A stretch of DNA of 64,000 nt. It comes from JBBSJZ01 sp041739875 (GTDB taxonomy: Bacteria > Planctomycetota > Planctomycetia > Pirellulales > Pirellulaceae). Shown here piece after piece: positions 60,925 through 64,000 of the stretch; position 1 is the stretch's first letter, and each line of letters begins with the position of its first letter. The DNA lies in NCBI GenBank assembly GCA_041739875.1, contig JBGSNA010000357.1, forward strand, positions 10,886-74,885, written 5' to 3'. Both the position numbers and the translations under genes were made by a program. The notes under the pieces are model-generated. The model saw only the letters and a program-made list of their open reading frames with translations, made no database searches and had not been told where the DNA came from.

Positions 60925-62157
60925 ATGAAAAATCGAATACAAAGTACATCGGCGATCGGCGTGGCTGTCGCTGCGTTTTGCCTGTTGGGGGATCATCGAT
61001 TCCAAAGCCCCGCGAGCGGACAAGAGCCGCAGGGTCGAAAACAAGCCGAATCCAATCAGGATGATTTCGCCGAGAAAGACTCAGCGTCTCTTGGTGTACT
61101 GGTCGGTGCGTGCCCGGGCGGAGGTGTCTGCGTGATCGACACCATGAACGGTGGCCCCGCCGAGAGCGCCGGGATTCAAGCTGGGGATTACATCTTGGGA
61201 ATTAATGACCAAGATGTTACTTCACCGAATGAACTGAAGCAGAAAGTCGAAGCACTGGAACCAATAGATACTGTCAACATCAATATCTGGCGACGTGGCG
61301 AGAAGCTTACGAAGGAAGTTGTGTTGGCATCGAAAGGCGAACAGCTTCCTCGCAGTCAGCGAAGTTTTCTAGGTGTGGTGTTAAGCGCATCCGAACAGCA
61401 AGCCGGCGTAACAATCCAAAGTGTTCAGGACAACAGTCCCGCCGAACGTGCTGGGCTCCAATCTGGCGACAGGGTGACACTGATCAACGGAAAAGAAGTC
61501 GATACGATTGAGCAGTTCGTCGAGACTGTCCAAGACTATGAACCCGGAGCCGAGCTGGAGCTGAAGATTCGCCGCGACGAGCAAGAGATGGACAGGTCGG
61601 TCGTCTTGGGTGAGATCGGAAGCGCTCCAATGCATTGGTTTCGGCAATCTTTCCAGAGGTCCATTGACGACGATGCCTCAATGCCGATGTCACCTGGCTT
61701 GGGCATGATGGACGAGGTGATCGACGATATGCGAGAACAAATTCGATTGTTGCAAGAGCAAGTCAATGAGCTAAAGCGGCCTGGGCCGCCACCGGTCAGT
61801 CGTTCTTTAGAGGGCGCCGACGAATCACCAGCCGAACAACCTATTGATGATGACTTCTCAAGTACTGGTGACTTTTCGTCAAGATTCTCAACGCTCGTCC
61901 AGTACGACGGACGTCAGGGATTTCGTCCCAACATCAGCAACGATTGGACGGGTTCCCGATACGGAAGCCAAGGATACCTCGATCGCAATAATGCCTTTCA
62001 AGGTCGATATCGATCGTACTACGGCAATCGCGGCTACAACTCTTATCCGTACAACTACTATAGAAATGGAGGCCGTCCGTATTACTACGGCGGTCGCTCG
62101 CCCTATGGTTATCGTGGTGGCGTTCGAATCGGACCTAACTTCAGCATCTGGTGGTAG
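60925..62157 (+). CDS. Exported protein with two PDZ domains and Tyr/Asn/Gly-rich tail
   Basis: 410 residues. An N-terminal hydrophobic segment (GVAVAAFCLLGDHRFQSPAS) precedes two PDZ domains (about 50-132 and 145-225) with the ligand-loop motifs VIDTMNGGPAESAGIQAGDY and SVQDNSPAERAGLQSGD. There is no protease domain. A coiled coil follows (MREQIRLLQEQVNELKRPG), and the C-terminus is a striking low-complexity RNYYGG-type tail (YYGNRGYNSYPYNYYRNGGR). It may be a periplasmic scaffold or chaperone adaptor whose tail binds cell-wall polymer or phase-separates. Confidence 0.9.
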   Translation: MKNRIQSTSAIGVAVAAFCLLGDHRFQSPASGQEPQGRKQAESNQDDFAEKDSASLGVLVGACPGGGVCVIDTMNGGPAESAGIQAGDYILGINDQDVTSPNELKQKVEALEPIDTVNINIWRRGEKLTKEVVLASKGEQLPRSQRSFLGVVLSASEQQAGVTIQSVQDNSPAERAGLQSGDRVTLINGKEVDTIEQFVETVQDYEPGAELELKIRRDEQEMDRSVVLGEIGSAPMHWFRQSFQRSIDDDASMPMSPGLGMMDEVIDDMREQIRLLQEQVNELKRPGPPPVSRSLEGADESPAEQPIDDDFSSTGDFSSRFSTLVQYDGRQGFRPNISNDWTGSRYGSQGYLDRNNAFQGRYRSYYGNRGYNSYPYNYYRNGGRPYYYGGRSPYGYRGGVRIGPNFSIWW

Positions 62158-62240
62158 TTTTTCCATTAGCTGACAAGTGGCATGTACGAGTCACCATCCC
62201 AATCTGCGTTGGAACCTGCCGGGGAAGTGGCTGTCGCTGA

Positions 62241-62375
62241 GTGTGTACGGTGTTCAGCGGTATGGCCCACGCTCAGATGTCGTTTGATGTAGTCGTCAAG
62301 TCACACAGCGATTTTGATCGTTGGATCTCAAAAACACATCAGATCAATCCGCATGTGGAGATGCCCGCGTTTTGA
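62241..62375 (+). pseudogene. Remnant of cytochrome oxidase subunit II, C-terminal end
   Basis: The frame reads CTVFSGMAHAQMSFDVVVKS followed by HSDFDRWISKTHQ and a stop. This is the end of a CoxB-type protein: C-x3-S-x3-H-x2-M is the CuA-binding pattern with the second Cys changed to Ser and the Glu position lost. Just upstream, one frame away, PAGEVAVAE reads as the preceding beta strand, implying a 2-nt shift near 62240. It is followed by a CoxA-like start 54 nt downstream. Too short for a database annotation to call. Confidence 0.52.
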
Positions 62376-62429
62376 AACCGTTGTAGCTGGCGAGCCAGAG
62401 ACATTGGTGGAGTGGCTGGGGAGCTTGCG

Positions 62430-62657
62430 ATGAGCGACTCGCAGACGGAACAATCTGCTCGACTACTCAACGCCTGGCAAACGCCGAAGGGTTGGCGCGA
62501 TTGGTCGGCTGTCAACAACTTGGAGGTTGGACTTTGGTACACGCTCACAGCATTTGCGTTCTTTCTGTTCGGCGGCGTGTTGGCGCTGGTGATGTATCAC
62601 ATCGTCATTGGTCGATTCCTATTGATGATCGCCCCGATACCAAGCGATGCGTCTTAG
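62430..62657 (+). pseudogene. N-terminal fragment resembling cytochrome oxidase subunit I
   Basis: From an ATG at 62430 with GGGGAG close upstream: 75 residues, in which WSAVNNLEVGLWYTLTAFAF and FLFGGVLALVM match the first helix of CoxA/CtaD-type heme-copper oxidases (canonical VN-N-x-IG-x-Y-x-x-x-AF-FFLxGG-LAL-MR). After VM the sequence departs (YHIVIGRFLLMIAP) and ends, so 90% of the protein is missing. The intact start and SD suggest it may still be translated as a one-helix peptide. Alternatively a free small membrane protein. Confidence 0.5.
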
Positions 62658-62732
62658 CCACCAACCGTGTGGCAGAAAAACGAATCAGCAACGTAATTTG
62701 ATTCCACAGCTTCCTACCAACGGAGTGCTCTT

Positions 62733-63521
62733 ATGAACATTGATTTATCCGACCGAGTGATCATCGTTACCGGCGGCAGCTCGGGCATCGGCAAAGGTAT
62801 CGCCGAACTCTCGGCTGCGTGTGGAGCCAAGGTTGCAATCATCGCCCGCGAAGAAAATGAGCTGCAAGACGTCGTTGAATCCATCCGCACTGACGGCGGC
62901 GATGCAATGTGGGTGGCTGCGGATGTGACAAAGAGTGACGAAGTGGCTGCGGCAATCAAGAAGATCGTCAATCGTCTGGGATGTATTGATGGACTAGTAG
63001 CCAATGCGGGCATTAACGGCACATGGGCTCCGATCGACGAAATGACACCAGACGAATGGCGGAAGACAATCGATGTGAATCTTACGGGCACCTACTTGTC
63101 GATTCATCACAGCGTTCCACACATTCGTAAGCAAGGACGTGGCAGTATCGTCATCATGTCCTCCATCAACGGCACAAGGACGTTTAGTAACGAAGGAGCA
63201 TCGGCCTACGCTGCAAGCAAAGCGGGACAATTTGCACTTGCACAGATGTTGGCTCTCGAACTCGCTCCATCAAAAATTCGTGTCAATGTGATTTGTCCTG
63301 GAGCGATCGAATCTGAGATTCATGATAAAACCCTTCGTGAGAATCTTGAAAAGATCGAGACCCCCATCGAGTATCCCGAAGGCGATATCCCTTTGACGCG
63401 AGGCGATTTCGGTAAGCCAGCGCAGGTCGCGAATATGGTCGCATTCCTGATGAGCGATCTAAGCAGCCATATCACCGGAACGCCTGTTTGGATCGACGGC
63501 GGACAATCGTTGATTGTCTAG
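62733..63521 (+). CDS. SDR-family oxidoreductase
   Basis: 262 residues with the full SDR signature: TGGSSGIGKG at 13-22, NAG at 91-93, catalytic Ser144 (MSSINGT), Tyr159 and Lys163 in YAASKAG, and PGAIESEIH after it. The classical fold and a C-terminal GTPVWIDGGQSLIV suggest a 3-ketoacyl-reductase/dehydrogenase-type member. The substrate is unknown. The TAG stop sits inside the CTAG that also carries the stop of the convergent CNNM gene. Confidence 0.93.
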   Translation: MNIDLSDRVIIVTGGSSGIGKGIAELSAACGAKVAIIAREENELQDVVESIRTDGGDAMWVAADVTKSDEVAAAIKKIVNRLGCIDGLVANAGINGTWAPIDEMTPDEWRKTIDVNLTGTYLSIHHSVPHIRKQGRGSIVIMSSINGTRTFSNEGASAYAASKAGQFALAQMLALELAPSKIRVNVICPGAIESEIHDKTLRENLEKIETPIEYPEGDIPLTRGDFGKPAQVANMVAFLMSDLSSHITGTPVWIDGGQSLIV

Positions 63522-64000
63522 AGCAAGTTCCGCAGGATGCGTGACTCCTTCTTCTTGAGCAATCCCTCATTCGTTCCAAGTTCCGCCACAGCCGCGATCT
63601 CATCTCGCGTCACCAACTTTTGCTTCTCCGCACCGGAAAACCACTTCGTCAAAATCTCCGATAGCCACACCAACAGGAACATCAGCACGATCAACCAGCA
63701 GACGAAAATCGAGACGACGCCGGCGAGACTTCGCCAATGCAACGCACCAATAGTCTTTGGGATAATTTCGCTCAGCACCAGAATCAACAAGATCAATACA
63801 GCACTGATGACTCCCACGTATCGGTCACCGTACATGTGCGCGGCTTGAGCACCGACGCCGGCCGCGCCAACGGTATGTGCGATAGTGTTCAGACTTAGAA
63901 TAGCTGCGAGTGGCCGGTCAATGCCTTCTTTCAACTCAACGATGCGCGTCGCTGATTTGGTCGTGTCCTTTCGCAGCTGGGCAATGTAACAACGACGCCC
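63518..64000 (-). CDS. CNNM/hemolysin-type membrane protein (5' end outside window)
   Basis: The frame is open to the right edge. Visible: RPLAAILSLNTIAHTVGAAG followed by GVGAQAAHMYG, VGVISAVLILLILVLSEIIP and KTIGALHWRSL, the DUF21/CNNM transmembrane core (ILxLNTIAHTxGAAxxG), then TRDEIAAVAELGTNEG with LLKKKESRILRNLL, and the stop at 63518. The usual CBS pair and CorC_HlyC domain are absent after DUF21, so this is a short form. CNNM proteins are linked to Mg2+/Co2+ transport or membrane integrity. Convergent with the SDR gene. Confidence 0.88.
   Translation of the reverse strand, partial: GRRCYIAQLRKDTTKSATRIVELKEGIDRPLAAILSLNTIAHTVGAAGVGAQAAHMYGDRYVGVISAVLILLILVLSEIIPKTIGALHWRSLAGVVSIFVCWLIVLMFLLVWLSEILTKWFSGAEKQKLVTRDEIAAVAELGTNEGLLKKKESRILRNLL

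Noticed and set aside
1..64000. tRNA, rRNA, insertion sequences, integrases, phage genes, CRISPR arrays
   Set aside because: I looked for T-arm-like GGTTCGA blocks, transposase motifs and spaced palindromic repeats and saw none I could support.

Overview
The window looks like chromosome of a planctomycete of the Pirellulaceae (Rhodopirellula-like). The evidence is the combination of families that are abundant mainly in that group: DUF1501 with DUF1549/DUF1553, DUF1559 pseudopilin-like proteins, DUF1080, SHD1, TIGR03000, Pro-rich secreted proteins, and a Ser/Thr kinase with a very long C-terminal part. No rRNA, tRNA, CRISPR array, insertion sequence or prophage was recognised. Assignments rest on motif recognition and gene context; no database search was run.

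Layout. 0-11 kb: the 3' end of recQ, then ftsH-rsgA-small membrane protein, a convergent cyclopropane-fatty-acid synthase, an uncharacterised hDhD-motif protein, a large membrane Ser/Thr kinase and a small CxxCH protein. 11-16 kb: sugar/lactone-type secreted proteins (DUF1080, an NHL propeller, and a double esterase fused to an SMP-30 propeller) and an SHD1 protein. 16-20 kb: an Mla-type lipid transport operon (mlaE-mlaF-mlaD). 20-24 kb: trpA with a divergent phosphoglucose-isomerase-like gene, and an archaeal-type phosphoglycerate mutase. 24-38 kb: HTTM membrane protein with partner, TIGR03000 protein, ppx/gppA with an apparently exported isoaspartyl methyltransferase, a 1168-residue collagen-like protein of unknown role, a Pro-rich secreted protein, an NhaC-type antiporter, and rpmB-gatC. 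38-47 kb: lipoprotein, DUF1559 protein, a DUF1549-DUF1501-WD40-metallopeptidase cluster, argH. 47-53 kb: a sulfur-handling operon (CstB-like persulfide dioxygenase/rhodanese, two YeeE/YedE half-transporters, cupin), a DUF3072-like remnant and a zinc-ribbon metallopeptidase. 53-64 kb: a looser accessory zone with envelope/stress genes (EEP nuclease, DUF4142, MDR and SDR oxidoreductases, alpha/beta hydrolase, MgtC, PDZ protein, CNNM) mixed with broken genes: an aldehyde dehydrogenase tail, a receiver-domain tail, and what reads as a coxB tail followed by a coxA head.

How genes work together. Clear operons by overlap or short gaps are rsgA-membrane protein, mlaE-F-D, HTTM pair, ppx-pcm, rpmB-gatC, DUF1549-DUF1501-WD40, cstB-yeeE-yedE-cupin, ALDH remnant-MDR, and small lipoprotein-60540 gene-PDZ. 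Several convergent pairs are separated by strong hairpins.

Best candidates for something undescribed: the collagen-like 1168-residue soluble protein (31190-34696), the tandem esterase/SMP-30 fusion (12618-15215), the isomerase-like protein that seems to have lost catalytic residues (21497-22822), the hDhD protein (6163-7011), and the cytochrome oxidase remnants near 62.2-62.7 kb, which are easy to miss because they are short and frameshifted.
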